Assembly: GCA_946478895.1 (NCBI GenBank)
Contig: CAMLDY010000009.1
Span: forward strand, 1-50,967
Direction of reading: 5' to 3'
Source of the DNA: an uncultured Gemmatimonadota bacterium
Lineage (GTDB): Bacteria; Gemmatimonadota; Gemmatimonadetes; Gemmatimonadales; Gemmatimonadaceae
Length of the DNA stretch: 50,967 bases
Positions 24,901 to 33,204 of this stretch are shown here, in pieces. The number at the start of each line of letters is the position of its first letter. Positions within the stretch are counted from its first letter, which is position 1. The notes under the pieces were generated by a model. It made no database searches. It saw only the letters and a list, made by a program, of their open reading frames with translations, and was not told where the DNA came from. The translations under genes and the position numbers were made by a program.

Positions 24901-25558
24901 GGAGACCCGCCGCCTCGGTTTCCTCACCACCCAGCGCGACGATCTCAACTCGGCGAAGGGATCCTTGCAGCAGGCAATCCGCGAGATCGACACTACCGCG
25001 CGCGAGCTTTTCCTGCAGACCTTCGTCCAGGTGCGCGAAAACTTCCGCAACATCTTCATGACACTGTTCGGTGGCGGTGAGTGCGATCTCAGGCTCGAGA
25101 ATCCGGAGAGCCCGCTCGAGGGCGACATCGAGATCCATGCGTCGCCTCGCGGCAAGCGTACTCAGCGCATCCACCTGCTCTCGAGCGGAGAGAAAGCGCT
25201 GGTCGCGCTGTCGCTGCTGTTCGGAATATTTCTCACCAAGCCGAGCCCGTTCTGCCTGCTCGACGAGGTCGACGCGCCGCTCGACGACCAGAACATCGGT
25301 CACTTCGTGCGCATGCTCAATCGCTTCAAGAACAGAACCCAGTTCATCGTGATCACCCACAATCCGCGTACCACCACCGAAGCCGCCGACGCCGTTTACG
25401 GTGTTACAATGCAGGAGCCCGGCGTCTCCTCGCTGGTGAGCGTACGCATGCGCGGCCGCACCGTCGACGAGACGATCAGTCCCGAGCATCCAGCGCACAC
25501 ACCACAGCTGCACGACGAGCCCACCGAAGCCGCCGAGCCAGCGTCAGTCATCGCATAA
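21989..25558 (+). CDS. smc: Chromosome segregation protein SMC
   Basis: A 1189-residue SMC ATPase. The GTG at 21989 overlaps the upstream stop by one base. Walker A is GPNGCGKSN in the N-terminal head. Two long Glu/Ala/Arg-rich coiled coils flank a hinge at about 500-640 (GEGAVLGPLSDFI, then FLGPTVNAVLVRD). The C-terminal head has the signature LLSSGEKALVALSLLFG and Walker B FCLLDEVDAPLDD. It loads on the chromosome with ScpA/ScpB, which are not in the window. An unusual feature is its coupling to envelope-type genes upstream. Confidence 0.97.
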   Translation: MRLTKLEIHGFKSFADQTDMLFEPGVTAIVGPNGCGKSNVSDAVRWVLGEQRARALRGAKMEEVIFQGSSARRAVNLAEVSLHFENDDGALDIPFREVVITRRLSRSGESDYFLNGAACRLRDIHDMVRGTGLGADSGVVIEAKMVDALLSDRPDDRRELFEEAAGVGLYRDRKRSAERRLEETTVDLARIDDLIAEVQSQVRSLARQRKRAERHTELMSRRFTLEVAHASREMAAWRDELARLEERVTALRVEVPAGEQRLREAEAARDAALNERTTAEARRTELARLVSDQRESTQQLRGEIAVAEERLRNAMSRRERAEEERREGDAVAGRVSNEMERAAAELASLEEALRAADEALAGHARREEEVRSNLSVARASLEQGERALRELREELHRTLLDRQSGEREREELTARRTTLETELTHLFDAAEAARRDLAAAEDAASIAASRLAETSAAADEARDALEAARERESAARADLLRAEELHTALSAKLNALEGLERERVGLAPAAARLLKERAIFGEGAVLGPLSDFISADAAAAGLVERFLGPTVNAVLVRDRNVADAIRAWHASATPGPLLLLPLDSVNGDSAAATGNPDLAALVESASPAAGWVRSLLGRVTSMESGSAFVDARGAIWLPAAESGPGPLRRRAEITELKQAVVNSAASRHTATVNAETERAGLAAAERAAVVAQEAASQAARANAESADRSATLARQHQRAAREAAEARALIERLTERETMTAERIEKLAAAAAEIEARIAGHETAVGAARDVLASAEHSQEEAREQRTASQIRRAQAQAQLEVASDRHRHLRDEYASATGRLESLQIELTTLSSADAQLTEQVSQWQSDLDARQSTLEDTEQKLADAEQAVHDIDERFSSEEHLLSELRRNVSMAGEELHAAELRYTELSGKRAAIRERLEAEWKKPVDELLAGAEALELDDESLRSEAALVREQLDALGPVNPLAIEEHEEETRRLGFLTTQRDDLNSAKGSLQQAIREIDTTARELFLQTFVQVRENFRNIFMTLFGGGECDLRLENPESPLEGDIEIHASPRGKRTQRIHLLSSGEKALVALSLLFGIFLTKPSPFCLLDEVDAPLDDQNIGHFVRMLNRFKNRTQFIVITHNPRTTTEAADAVYGVTMQEPGVSSLVSVRMRGRTVDETISPEHPAHTPQLHDEPTEAAEPASVIA

Positions 25559-26599
25559 ATGCTAGTAGTCATGCAACACGACGCGACGGCGCAAGACGTC
25601 GAGCGCGTCGTCAGTATCATTCAGGAAATGGGTTACGAGGCGCGCCCGATGCCTGGGGCGCAGCGTACCGCCGTAGGGCTCGTGGGGAACGACGGCCGCG
25701 TCGACGCGTCTCGCCTCGAGGCACTCCCTGGCGTCGCGCAGATCATTCACGTCACCCAACCGTACAAGCAGGTGTCGCGTGAATGGCGCGCCGAGAACAC
25801 CGTCGTCGAGCTCGCTCCCGGGATCACCGTCGGCGGGGACAGCGTCGTCGTGATTGGTGGGCCATGCTCCGTCGAATCGGAGGAGCAGATTCTGTCCGCC
25901 GCACGGATGGTGAAGGCGGCGGGCGGGACGGCGCTGCGCGGCGGCGCATTCAAGCCACGCAGCTCGCCGTACTCCTTCCAGGGCCTTGGTGAGAAGGGAT
26001 TGAAGCTTCTCGCCCGCGCGGGAAAGGAGACCGGGCTGCCTGTCGTCACCGAGGCGATGGATTCGGAGGGCGCCAAGCTCGTCGCTGATCTCGCCGACTG
26101 CATCCAGGTCGGTGCGCGCAACATGCAGAACTATTCGCTACTCAAGACCGTGGGCAAGCTCAAAAAGCCGGTCCTGCTCAAGCGCGGAATGGCAGCGACC
26201 ATCAACGAGCTGTTGCTCAGCGCCGAGTACATCCTGGCGGAAGGCAACGAGAACGTGATCCTCTGCGAGCGCGGAGTGCGCAGCTTCGACCCGGCGGCTC
26301 GCAACATGTTCGACCTCACTGCGATTCCGATCGTGCACCGGCTTTCGCATCTGCCGATCATCGCCGACCCGAGCCACGGTACGGGACTGCGCGACAAGGT
26401 CATCCCGATGGCGCGGGCAGCGATCGCGGCCGGGGCGGATGGCGTGATGATCGAGATGCACCCCGAGCCGGATCGCGCACTCTCCGATGGTGCACAATCC
26501 CTCTACCCCGACCAGTTTACCCAGCTCGTAGGCGAGCTTCGAGCGGTGGCCGCGGCAATTGGGCGTAGCGTACCTTCCGCAAAATCCGGAACGGCATAA
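25559..26599 (+). CDS. aroF: 3-deoxy-7-phosphoheptulonate synthase (DAHP synthase, type I beta)
   Basis: A 346-residue enzyme for the first shikimate step (PEP plus erythrose 4-phosphate). Its ATG directly follows the smc stop. An N-terminal ferredoxin-like regulatory domain (about 1-75: MLVVMQHDATAQDVERVV) precedes the TIM barrel with VIGGPCSVES, RGGAFKPRSSPYSFQGLG, QVGARNMQNYSLLK, KRGMAATINELLLSAEYI, DPSHGTGLRDKV and IEMHPEPDRALSDGAQSL. The N-domain is of the type that gives Tyr/Phe feedback control in Thermotoga-type enzymes, so allosteric control is expected. Confidence 0.95.
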   Translation: MLVVMQHDATAQDVERVVSIIQEMGYEARPMPGAQRTAVGLVGNDGRVDASRLEALPGVAQIIHVTQPYKQVSREWRAENTVVELAPGITVGGDSVVVIGGPCSVESEEQILSAARMVKAAGGTALRGGAFKPRSSPYSFQGLGEKGLKLLARAGKETGLPVVTEAMDSEGAKLVADLADCIQVGARNMQNYSLLKTVGKLKKPVLLKRGMAATINELLLSAEYILAEGNENVILCERGVRSFDPAARNMFDLTAIPIVHRLSHLPIIADPSHGTGLRDKVIPMARAAIAAGADGVMIEMHPEPDRALSDGAQSLYPDQFTQLVGELRAVAAAIGRSVPSAKSGTA

Positions 26600-26622
26600 G
26601 GCCTGCCGGGGTACGCTTCACT

Positions 26623-27288
26623 ATGAAAAACCTCATCTATCCGGTGGCGTTCGCCGTCGCCGCGCTGCCGCTCTCCGCGCGCGCACAGAGCGCCGATGCA
26701 ATCATCGATCGCGCCGTTGCCGCCTACGCCCGGCTCAACAGCATGCGGGCCGAATTCCGCCAGACCCTGACCAACCCGGTGACGGGAAACAGCCAGACGA
26801 CGAGCGGCGTCATCATGCGCAAGAAACCGAATCTGCTGAGCATCAACTTCGAGTCAGGCGACCGCGTCGCCGCCGATGGATCGACGCTCTGGGTGTATTT
26901 GCCCAGCAGCGTGCCCGGTCAGGTCGTGAAAATGCCCTACACCGGTGCCAACGCCAGCGCTGTGGATCCCGCCGAGCAGTTTTTGAATTCGCCAAGATCG
27001 CGATTCACCGTCGCAGCCGGAGGTGCCGCGACAGTCGGTGGCCGCTCTACCCACGTGATCACGCTCACACCGAAGCGCGCTAATCCCAACTTCGCGAGCG
27101 CGAGGCTCTGGATCGACGACAGTGATTCGAGCATTCGGCAATTCGACATCGAGACGCCGAGCGGTCTCAAGCGGCACGTCGTCATAACCAGCTTCACGCC
27201 GAATCCGAGTCTAGCCCGGTCAGCGTTCCGTTTCTCGGTGCCGAAGGGCGCCAGAATCGTCGATCAGGCGAGCGGGATGGTGTTCTAG
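26623..27288 (+). CDS. lolA: LolA-like periplasmic lipoprotein carrier
   Basis: A 221-residue protein with a signal peptide (MKNLIYPVAFAVAALPLSARAQS). The mature part matches LolA: YARLNSMRAEFRQTLTNP, MRKKPNLLSINFES, DGSTLWVYLPSSVPGQVVKMP, a C-terminal RLWIDDSDSSIRQFDIETPSG, and FRFSVPKGARIVD. LolA carries lipoproteins across the periplasm to the outer membrane. It fits the several lipoproteins predicted in this window. It ends 14 bases before the opposing DUF2520 gene. Confidence 0.9.
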   Translation: MKNLIYPVAFAVAALPLSARAQSADAIIDRAVAAYARLNSMRAEFRQTLTNPVTGNSQTTSGVIMRKKPNLLSINFESGDRVAADGSTLWVYLPSSVPGQVVKMPYTGANASAVDPAEQFLNSPRSRFTVAAGGAATVGGRSTHVITLTPKRANPNFASARLWIDDSDSSIRQFDIETPSGLKRHVVITSFTPNPSLARSAFRFSVPKGARIVDQASGMVF

Positions 27289-27302
27289 TGGTCGCGCGGC
27301 AG

Positions 27303-28157
27303 CTACTTGCCGGACCTGACCAGTCCGGCGACGGCTGCCAGTTTTTTTGGATCCACGCCGCGACGCTGCGCAATCTCCGCCGCCGCCGCTGAGAGAGTGC
27401 GATACACCTCGAGGGCGGCGGGATGCCCCTGCAGAGCGCGAAGGTGCCTGGCAACCGTCTCGGCGTCACCCCGCATAACAGGGCCGGTGAGCGCGTCGTC
27501 GGGGAGCGTCTGCTTCATGTTGGCGAACGCGCCGCTCATGAGACTCTCCACCGCCTGATAGGCACTCGCGTCGGGGATCCCGACATCGTGGAGCAGATGT
27601 CCCGCTACCGAAGCGAGGACCACCGGAAAATTGGAAGAGATCACCGCCGCGGCGTGGTAGGCCCCTTTCTTCCCGGGCGGAATCTCCAGCACCCGCGCGC
27701 CGAGCTGCCCCGCAAGGCGCCGCGACGCATTGCGCGCAGCAATGTCACCATCGACACCGATCCAGCCTTTGCGCAGCATCTCGGCTGACACCTCGGGATC
27801 GCCGAACGGCACCAGCGGATGAAAGGTACCGGTCGGATAACCGGCGGCACTGAACGTCGCGAGCGCAGCGGGCTCGGCGATCGCCGAGGTGTGAAGAATG
27901 ACAGTCCCGCGCGCAATTCTTCCGTCCTTGGCCGCGCCCGCCACCTCTTCCAGAGTTTCGTCGATCTGAGGATCCCGAACAGCGACGATTACGACGTTTG
28001 CGCTCGAGGCGTCGGGCGGAATGGCGCCCGTCGAAGTGGCGACTCCCGAGGGCCGCTTGCCGTGTAGTCCGACGACCTCGACCCCTGATGCGCGAAAGGC
28101 GCGGACCAATCCGCGCCCAACGTGACCGGGGCCGATGACGAAGACGCGCTCGCTCAC
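27303..28157 (-). CDS. Rossmann-fold DUF2520 protein
   Basis: A 284-residue protein. The N-terminal NAD(P)-type Rossmann fold (VFVIGPGHVGRGLVRAFRASG) resembles ProC and 6-phosphogluconate-dehydrogenase-like enzymes, followed by NVVIVAVRDPQI and a GTFHPLVPFG segment. The C-terminal DUF2520 helical domain includes KGAYHAAAVISSNFPVVLASVAGHLL. It may be an NAD(P)-dependent reductase of unknown substrate. The GTG start at 28157 overlaps the stop of the upstream protease by 4 bases (GTGA). Confidence 0.87.
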   Translation of the reverse strand: MSERVFVIGPGHVGRGLVRAFRASGVEVVGLHGKRPSGVATSTGAIPPDASSANVVIVAVRDPQIDETLEEVAGAAKDGRIARGTVILHTSAIAEPAALATFSAAGYPTGTFHPLVPFGDPEVSAEMLRKGWIGVDGDIAARNASRRLAGQLGARVLEIPPGKKGAYHAAAVISSNFPVVLASVAGHLLHDVGIPDASAYQAVESLMSGAFANMKQTLPDDALTGPVMRGDAETVARHLRALQGHPAALEVYRTLSAAAAEIAQRRGVDPKKLAAVAGLVRSGK

Positions 28158-29800
28158 CTCGGCGGACCGCCAGCGCTCAGCGCGTCGATCGAATCCGGCG
28201 GTGGCGCCATCGCCATCGCGCGGCGCAGCAGCTCGTGCTCGGATGTCGCCCCACGCGCCAGGTCGAGCGCTTTCTGAAGGACCTTGTCGGTTGCAGCGCG
28301 TCGCCTGAACTCCGCATCGCCTCCAAACACGTAGCGGGCGATGTCGAAAGCGATCAGGCGCGACACCAGCGGCTCGGCATCGTCATAGACGCCACGCGGA
28401 ATGTCGATCCCGCGCGCCTTCATCCGGGTCCACACCTCGTCTCTCATCGCCGGTGTGACGACGAAGTCGGGACCCGGCACGCCACCGGTCCCCTTCAGGT
28501 AGAGTGCGTAATCGGTGATGGCGTCGCGGAAGTGACCCGTGTTGGCGCCCAGAGCGCGCATGAAGTTCGCCTCGTTGGCGGGCACCGCTGAATCGCCTGC
28601 GATTACGTCGGGAGTTATGCCGCCGCCACCAAAAACGCTGCGGCCTGCGTCTGTGCGGAACCTCTTGCTCGTGATCGGTGGCAGATCTTCCTCATCCTCG
28701 TCGTCGTTGGGCTGCCGCCGAGTGATGGAACGTCCGACCGGGGTGAACCACCGCGCGGTGGTAATTTTGAGTCCACCGTCCGCACCGAACGACACGATAG
28801 TCTGAGCGCTGCCCTTGCCATAGGTCGGCGTGCCGACGATCACCGCGCGGTCATGGTCCTGAAGCGCGCCGGCAACTATCTCGGCGGCGCTGGCGCTGCG
28901 GCCGTCGACCAGCACCATCAATGGCAGCTGCGGCCACCGCTGGGTGGCGGTGTCGGCGTAATCGCGATTGGCCTCCGGCACGCGTCCACGCATGCTGACG
29001 ATGCGTTGGCCGGGATTGAGGAACAGATCCGAGACGCGAACTCCCTGAGTCAGCAATCCGCCGGGGTTGGTCCGCATGTCGAGGACGAGCGTCTTCATGC
29101 CGCGGCGTAGAAGGGTCGTGATGGCGCCGGAAAGCTCGTTCGCGGTCGAATCGCTGAACGCCTTGAGATCGATGTATCCGACACCATCGCCGAGCAGCGC
29201 GGTGCGCCGCACGGCGCTTTGGTGAATCGTCGTACGTTGCAGCCTGAGCTCCATCGGCGCGCTGATCCCGGGGCGTTCGATCTTGAGCGTGACGAAAGTG
29301 CCGGCGTTGCCGCGCACGGCTTTCGAGGCTTCCTCGTTGGTCCATCCCTTGGTCGACTTGCCACCGATCTCGATGATGCGATCGCCGGGTTGGAGACCGG
29401 CGCGCTCGGCGGGGCCGCCCGGCAGCGGAGCGACGACGATCAGCCAGCCATCGCGAAGGTCGAGCTCGACACCCAGCCCCGCGTAATTGCCCGAAGTCGT
29501 TTCGTTGAGCCGGGCAAATCGGTCGGGCGGCAGGAAGGTCGTGTACGGATCGCGCAGCTCGTAGAGCAGTCCATCGACGGATTTGCGGTAGAGCGCTGAG
29601 TCTTCGACCGGATCGACATAATCGTTCTCGACGCGACGAAACACGCTCTCGAAAAGCTGAGCGCCCTCGTAGGCGGTGAAGGTTCCGGTGCGGGCGCCAC
29701 GCTGCAGCAGCCAACCGCCGGTGACCAGAGCGGCGAGCAGCGTTCCGGCGACGATTATGGTGCGCGCACGCGCCGAAGCGCTGGGAAGTCTCAGCTTCAT
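28154..29800 (-). CDS. S41-family C-terminal processing protease (CtpA-like)
   Basis: A 548-residue membrane-anchored protease. An N-terminal TM/signal segment spans about 14-31. The tail-binding region includes LRDPYTTFLPPDRF. The PDZ domain covers about 100-190 (GLGVELDLRDGWLIVVAPLPGG, then AGLQPGDRIIEIGG). The catalytic domain has Ser304 in RSASAAEIVAGAL and Lys329 in PTYGKGSAQ, a spacing of 25 as in other S41 proteases. An Asp/Glu-rich insert (about 366-376) and a long C-terminal helical extension follow. It trims or degrades periplasmic proteins from the C-terminus. It follows tmk by six bases. Confidence 0.94.
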   Translation of the reverse strand: MKLRLPSASARARTIIVAGTLLAALVTGGWLLQRGARTGTFTAYEGAQLFESVFRRVENDYVDPVEDSALYRKSVDGLLYELRDPYTTFLPPDRFARLNETTSGNYAGLGVELDLRDGWLIVVAPLPGGPAERAGLQPGDRIIEIGGKSTKGWTNEEASKAVRGNAGTFVTLKIERPGISAPMELRLQRTTIHQSAVRRTALLGDGVGYIDLKAFSDSTANELSGAITTLLRRGMKTLVLDMRTNPGGLLTQGVRVSDLFLNPGQRIVSMRGRVPEANRDYADTATQRWPQLPLMVLVDGRSASAAEIVAGALQDHDRAVIVGTPTYGKGSAQTIVSFGADGGLKITTARWFTPVGRSITRRQPNDDEDEEDLPPITSKRFRTDAGRSVFGGGGITPDVIAGDSAVPANEANFMRALGANTGHFRDAITDYALYLKGTGGVPGPDFVVTPAMRDEVWTRMKARGIDIPRGVYDDAEPLVSRLIAFDIARYVFGGDAEFRRRAATDKVLQKALDLARGATSEHELLRRAMAMAPPPDSIDALSAGGPPR

Positions 29801-29806
29801 CCTTCT

Positions 29807-30472
29807 TTAACTCCGGATACTGCTGAAAGGTTGCGGGAACTGTGCAGCCAGGACCGAAACGATGCGCTGGTGCACCGCTGTTTTGTCCCCGCTGCCGTCT
29901 ATCAACTTGATCGGTCCGCACTCAGGATGGGAGTCCTGCCACTTCCGCTCGGCAAACGCCCGGAACGCGCCGTTCACCCGTAGGTGGAACTCGTCGCTCG
30001 CGCTCTCGATGCGGTCGCGGGCCCCGCGCGCGTCGGCGCGCCCCAGTCCCTGATCGGCGCTGACGTCGATGAGAAGGGTCAAATCGGGAATCAGGCCTCC
30101 CGTCGCCAGGCGATTTGCCGACCGGATCTGCGCCTCGTCCAATCCGCGACCGGCGATCTGGTACGCGTAGGTCGAAAGAAAAAACCGGTCGACGAGAACG
30201 ATCACACCATCGTTGAGCGCGGGGATGAGCTCGCGCGAAACGAGCTCAGCGCGCGACGCCATGAACAGTAGCGCTTCCGTCGCTGCCGAGATTTGCTTTT
30301 CGGGATGCAGCAGGATCTCCCGAATGTCATCGCCGACCGGGGTTCCACCGGGCTCCCTCACTCCACGCGCCACGATCCCGGCCGCCGCGAGCCGCTCCGC
30401 GAGCAGCTTTATTTGCGTGGTCTTGCCCGCGCCTTCGATACCCTCGAAGACGATGAGCTTGCCGCGCGGCAT
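29807..30472 (-). CDS. tmk: Thymidylate kinase
   Basis: A 221-residue kinase converting dTMP to dTDP. The ATG at 30472 is chosen because it begins the family sequence KLIVFEGIEGAGKTTQIKLLAERL with the P-loop GIEGAGKT. Further motifs are REPGGTPVGDDIREILL, the catalytic DR pair in LVDRFFLSTYAYQ, and the LID region around GRADARGARDRIE. It starts two bases after the YlbF-family gene stops. Confidence 0.95.
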   Translation of the reverse strand: MPRGKLIVFEGIEGAGKTTQIKLLAERLAAAGIVARGVREPGGTPVGDDIREILLHPEKQISAATEALLFMASRAELVSRELIPALNDGVIVLVDRFFLSTYAYQIAGRGLDEAQIRSANRLATGGLIPDLTLLIDVSADQGLGRADARGARDRIESASDEFHLRVNGAFRAFAERKWQDSHPECGPIKLIDGSGDKTAVHQRIVSVLAAQFPQPFSSIRS

Positions 30473-30474
30473 CT

Positions 30475-30828
30475 TCAGGAGAGAGTGATGATCGGACTCG
30501 CCGCGCCCTTCTTCATGCCGTCCATGATCCACTGGTTCACGCGCAGCATCAGCTTGTCGAAGTTCTCCTGCGCCGCGACCGCGCGCTGGTATGCTGGCTG
30601 AGCCTGAATCTTTTCGAGCATCGAGTCGAGCTGCTGCTCCATCTCGGGCGTTGGATTCTCACCGCGCTGAATCAGCTGCTGCGCATCGCCACGAAGTTTT
30701 TCCATTTGCTGGAGCAGGGTTACGGCTTCCTTGTCGTCGTTCAACGACTCGCTCGAGCGCTTCAGCGCCTGGTATTCGCTGCTTTGACCGATCAGTCGAC
30801 CCAGCTCCTTCGCCTTGTCCTCTAGCAT
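30475..30828 (-). CDS. YlbF/YmcA-family protein
   Basis: A 117-residue helical protein: KAKELGRLIGQSSEYQALKR, then KEAVTLLQQMEKLRGDAQQL, then a C-terminal RAVAAQENFDKLMLRVNQWI. This pattern fits the YlbF/YmcA (Com_YlbF) family, whose Bacillus members form a complex that affects RNase Y-dependent mRNA maturation. Role here unknown. It lies 25 bases downstream of prmC and just before tmk. Confidence 0.8.
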   Translation of the reverse strand: MLEDKAKELGRLIGQSSEYQALKRSSESLNDDKEAVTLLQQMEKLRGDAQQLIQRGENPTPEMEQQLDSMLEKIQAQPAYQRAVAAQENFDKLMLRVNQWIMDGMKKGAASPIITLS

Positions 30829-30853
30829 TCTTTCTCCTTTAGCTTGAGCCGAG

Positions 30854-31735
30854 CTAGACGCGACGCGCGAACACGAATCGCTCGCGTCCGGTCAGGTCGA
30901 GCAGCACTTCGATTCCGTCGTACCGACCATCTACAGCGACCATCTCGGCGACGCTGCCGGCGCGGCGCGCGTCGACCTCGAGCGCGAGGAAGCCGTCACG
31001 GCGCAACACATCCGGCGCCTGACGGACCAGCTCGCGGGTGACAGCCAGGCCGTCATCGGCCGACAGGAGCGCGAGGCACGGTTCCCAGTCGCGCACATCG
31101 GGTGGCAAATGCTCGAGCTCCCCGAAGCTGATATACGGCGGATTGCAGACTATGCCGTCGAGTCTCTCTCCTCTGAGAGGGGCAAGCAGCGAGCCGCGAC
31201 GAAACTCGAGCGGCGATTTGAGGGCACTGCCAAGCACATGAGCGTTGGCAGACGCGACATCGAGCGCATCGAGTGACACGTCGGTGGCGAAGACCTTGTC
31301 CAGCTCGGCCTCGAACGCCAGCGACAGCGCGATCGCGCCGGATCCGGTGCCGATGTCAGCGAGAGTACGAGTTTCCTCGGTGCATCGCTCCAGAACCCGT
31401 TCGACCAGCAGCTCGGTTTCTACGCGCGGAATCAGCACGCGCTCATCGACGTCGAGGGTGAGGTGCCTGAACGCGGCGCGGCCGACGGCGTAGGCGAGCG
31501 GAGCGCCGGCGGCGCGCTTCATCGCCGCGCTGATGACGGCACGCGCGACATCGGGTGAAGCATCGCTGACGGCGTTCGCGGCCGCCCAGAATTTCGGGAC
31601 ATCGAGCACCGCGGCGATGATCTCGCGCGCTTCGCGCTGCGCATCGTCGATGCCTTCGGACTCGAGCATCGACGCGCATCCGGTGAGCAGATCGCCGATG
31701 GTGCCGATCGGGAGTGAAGGCACATAGAACGGCAC
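30854..31735 (-). CDS. prmC: Release factor glutamine N5-methyltransferase
   Basis: A 293-residue SAM-dependent enzyme that methylates the Gln of the GGQ motif of release factors. GTG at 31735, 7 bases after the prfA stop, is preferred; another GTG at 31723 is possible and neither has a clear Shine-Dalgarno. Motifs: an N-terminal helical substrate domain, PLAYAVGRAAFRHLTLDV, LIPRVETELLVE, SAM-binding LADIGTGSGAIALSLA (126-140) and the diagnostic NPPY at 198-201. Its substrate RF1 is encoded immediately upstream. Confidence 0.93.
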   Translation of the reverse strand: MPFYVPSLPIGTIGDLLTGCASMLESEGIDDAQREAREIIAAVLDVPKFWAAANAVSDASPDVARAVISAAMKRAAGAPLAYAVGRAAFRHLTLDVDERVLIPRVETELLVERVLERCTEETRTLADIGTGSGAIALSLAFEAELDKVFATDVSLDALDVASANAHVLGSALKSPLEFRRGSLLAPLRGERLDGIVCNPPYISFGELEHLPPDVRDWEPCLALLSADDGLAVTRELVRQAPDVLRRDGFLALEVDARRAGSVAEMVAVDGRYDGIEVLLDLTGRERFVFARRV

Positions 31736-31742
31736 CGCGGTC

Positions 31743-32807
31743 TTATTCGCCAAGCTTCTCCTCCACGTCGGCGACTCTGAGCGCTTCGATGAAGGGCTCG
31801 ATGTCGCCATCAAGTACCTTGGTGAGCTCGTGCAAGGTGAGGTTGATCCGGTGGTCGGTGACGCGATTCTGCGGATAGTTGTAGGTGCGGATCTTCGCCG
31901 AACGATCGCCGGTGCCAACCTGAGTTTTGCGCATGCGCGCGCGCGCCGCTTCCTGTTCGGCAATCCGTGCGTCGAGCAACCTCGCACGCAGAACTTCCAT
32001 CGCCTTGAGCTTATTCTGCAGCTGGGACTTCTGATCCTGCTGGCTGACGACGATCCCGGTCGGGATGTGAGTTATCCGCACTGCGGAGTCGGTAGTGTTG
32101 ACGCTCTGTCCACCGGGGCCTGAAGAGCGGAAGACATCGATGCGCAGATCCTTGTCTTCGATCTTGAGATCGATCTCTTCGGCTTCCGGTAGCACGGCGA
32201 CGGTTGCGGCTGACGTGTGAATGCGGCCCTGGCTCTCGGTGATTGGAACGCGCTGGACGCGGTGCACGCCGGACTCCCAGCGCATCGCGCCATAGGCGCC
32301 TTCGCCCTTCACCTTGAATATCGCCTCTTTGACGCCGCCAAGAGTACCGTCCGATTGCGAGATGGTCTCAATCCGCCAGCGGCGGCCCTCGGCGAAGCGG
32401 GTGTACATCCTGAGGAGATCGGCGGCAAAGATCGCTGCCTCGTCGCCCCCGGTGCCGCCCCTGATTTCGACGATTGCCGGGCGGTCGTCCAGCGGGTCGT
32501 GGGGAATGAGCGCGGGCTTGATGCGCTCGAGGAGTGCCTCGATGGCCGTTTCCAGGCGGAGGGCTTCGGCCTCCGCCTCCTGCGCCATCTCGGGGTCCTC
32601 AGAATCGACGAGCTCGCGGGTTTCCGCGAGCTCGTGCTCGAACCTGTCGAGTTTGTTGCCCATCTCGACCAGGGGCTGGAGATGCCTGAGCTCGCGGCCC
32701 AGGGCAGCCATCCGCTGCTGGTCCCGTACGGTTTTCGGATCGGAGAGCTCGCGCTCTACCTCAGAGGCACGCTCGATGGCGTCCCTGAGCCGGTCTCTGA
32801 GGCTCAG
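31743..32807 (-). CDS. prfA: Peptide chain release factor 1, probable CTG start
   Basis: A class I release factor reading UAA/UAG. Motifs are [22 protein letters not shown] [16 protein letters not shown] (PxT codon-reading tripeptide PIT at 188-190) and [10 protein letters not shown] (GGQ at 232-234). The first in-frame ATG (32711) would cut the N-terminal helix. The frame continues upstream with clear RF1 sequence ([20 protein letters not shown], then SDP) and contains no ATG, GTG or TTG back to an in-frame stop at 32861-32859. CTG at 32807-32805 overlaps the rpmE stop as CTGA, mirroring the GTGA/ATGA overlaps elsewhere here, and gives 354 residues, the normal RF1 length. Start is inferred; identity is firm. 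Confidence 0.9.
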   Translation of the reverse strand: MSLRDRLRDAIERASEVERELSDPKTVRDQQRMAALGRELRHLQPLVEMGNKLDRFEHELAETRELVDSEDPEMAQEAEAEALRLETAIEALLERIKPALIPHDPLDDRPAIVEIRGGTGGDEAAIFAADLLRMYTRFAEGRRWRIETISQSDGTLGGVKEAIFKVKGEGAYGAMRWESGVHRVQRVPITESQGRIHTSAATVAVLPEAEEIDLKIEDKDLRIDVFRSSGPGGQSVNTTDSAVRITHIPTGIVVSQQDQKSQLQNKLKAMEVLRARLLDARIAEQEAARARMRKTQVGTGDRSAKIRTYNYPQNRVTDHRINLTLHELTKVLDGDIEPFIEALRVADVEEKLGE

Positions 32808-33028
32808 GTTTCCGAGCTGGAGCCAGCGGCCTGCTTGCCGTACTTCTGACGGAAGCGCTCAACGCGTCCCGCGGTATCGACGAGCTTCTGCTTGCCCGTA
32901 AAGAAGGGGTGGCAGCTGGCGCAGATGTCGGTGTGAATCTCCGCCTGGGTGGATCTGGTCTGGTATGTATTGCCGCAGGCACACCGCACGGTGGCGGTAG
33001 CGTACACTGGATGGATATCGGGCTTCAT
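32804..33028 (-). CDS. rpmE: 50S ribosomal protein L31 (zinc-type)
   Basis: A 74-residue L31: [22 protein letters not shown], then [23 protein letters not shown], then a basic helical tail. The CxC and CxxC pairs mark the C+ (zinc-binding) paralog. It binds the central protuberance of the 50S subunit. Its TGA stop lies within the CTGA that probably starts prfA. It begins the minus-strand run to DUF2520. Confidence 0.95.
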   Translation of the reverse strand: MKPDIHPVYATATVRCACGNTYQTRSTQAEIHTDICASCHPFFTGKQKLVDTAGRVERFRQKYGKQAAGSSSET

Positions 33029-33204
33029 GGTCTTCTCGTGGTTTTCGTGGACAGCATAACAATTTAGCTAAAGCCGACTGCTGAAACAAGTTACGGAGCA
33101 CACGGCAGACCCTGAACTGAGCCACTACCAACGCACGCCAGGCAGGTGGCCGTGACGAAGAAGCGTCGCCCGCACTGCAAGTTTGACAAACGCCAGAGCT
33201 CAAA

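Noticed and set aside
27309..27329. Hairpin GCCGGAC...GTCCGGC as terminator for lolA
   Set aside because: The T-run lies 11 bases beyond the stem, too far for a standard terminator, and the sequence codes the C-terminus of the DUF2520 protein.
30475..30828. YbaB nucleoid protein next to tmk
   Set aside because: Size is similar, but the sequence lacks YbaB motifs and fits the YlbF/YmcA helical pattern.
32711..32807. Truncated or frameshifted prfA
   Set aside because: The missing N-terminal helix is present in the same frame upstream, so no frameshift is needed; only the start codon is unusual.
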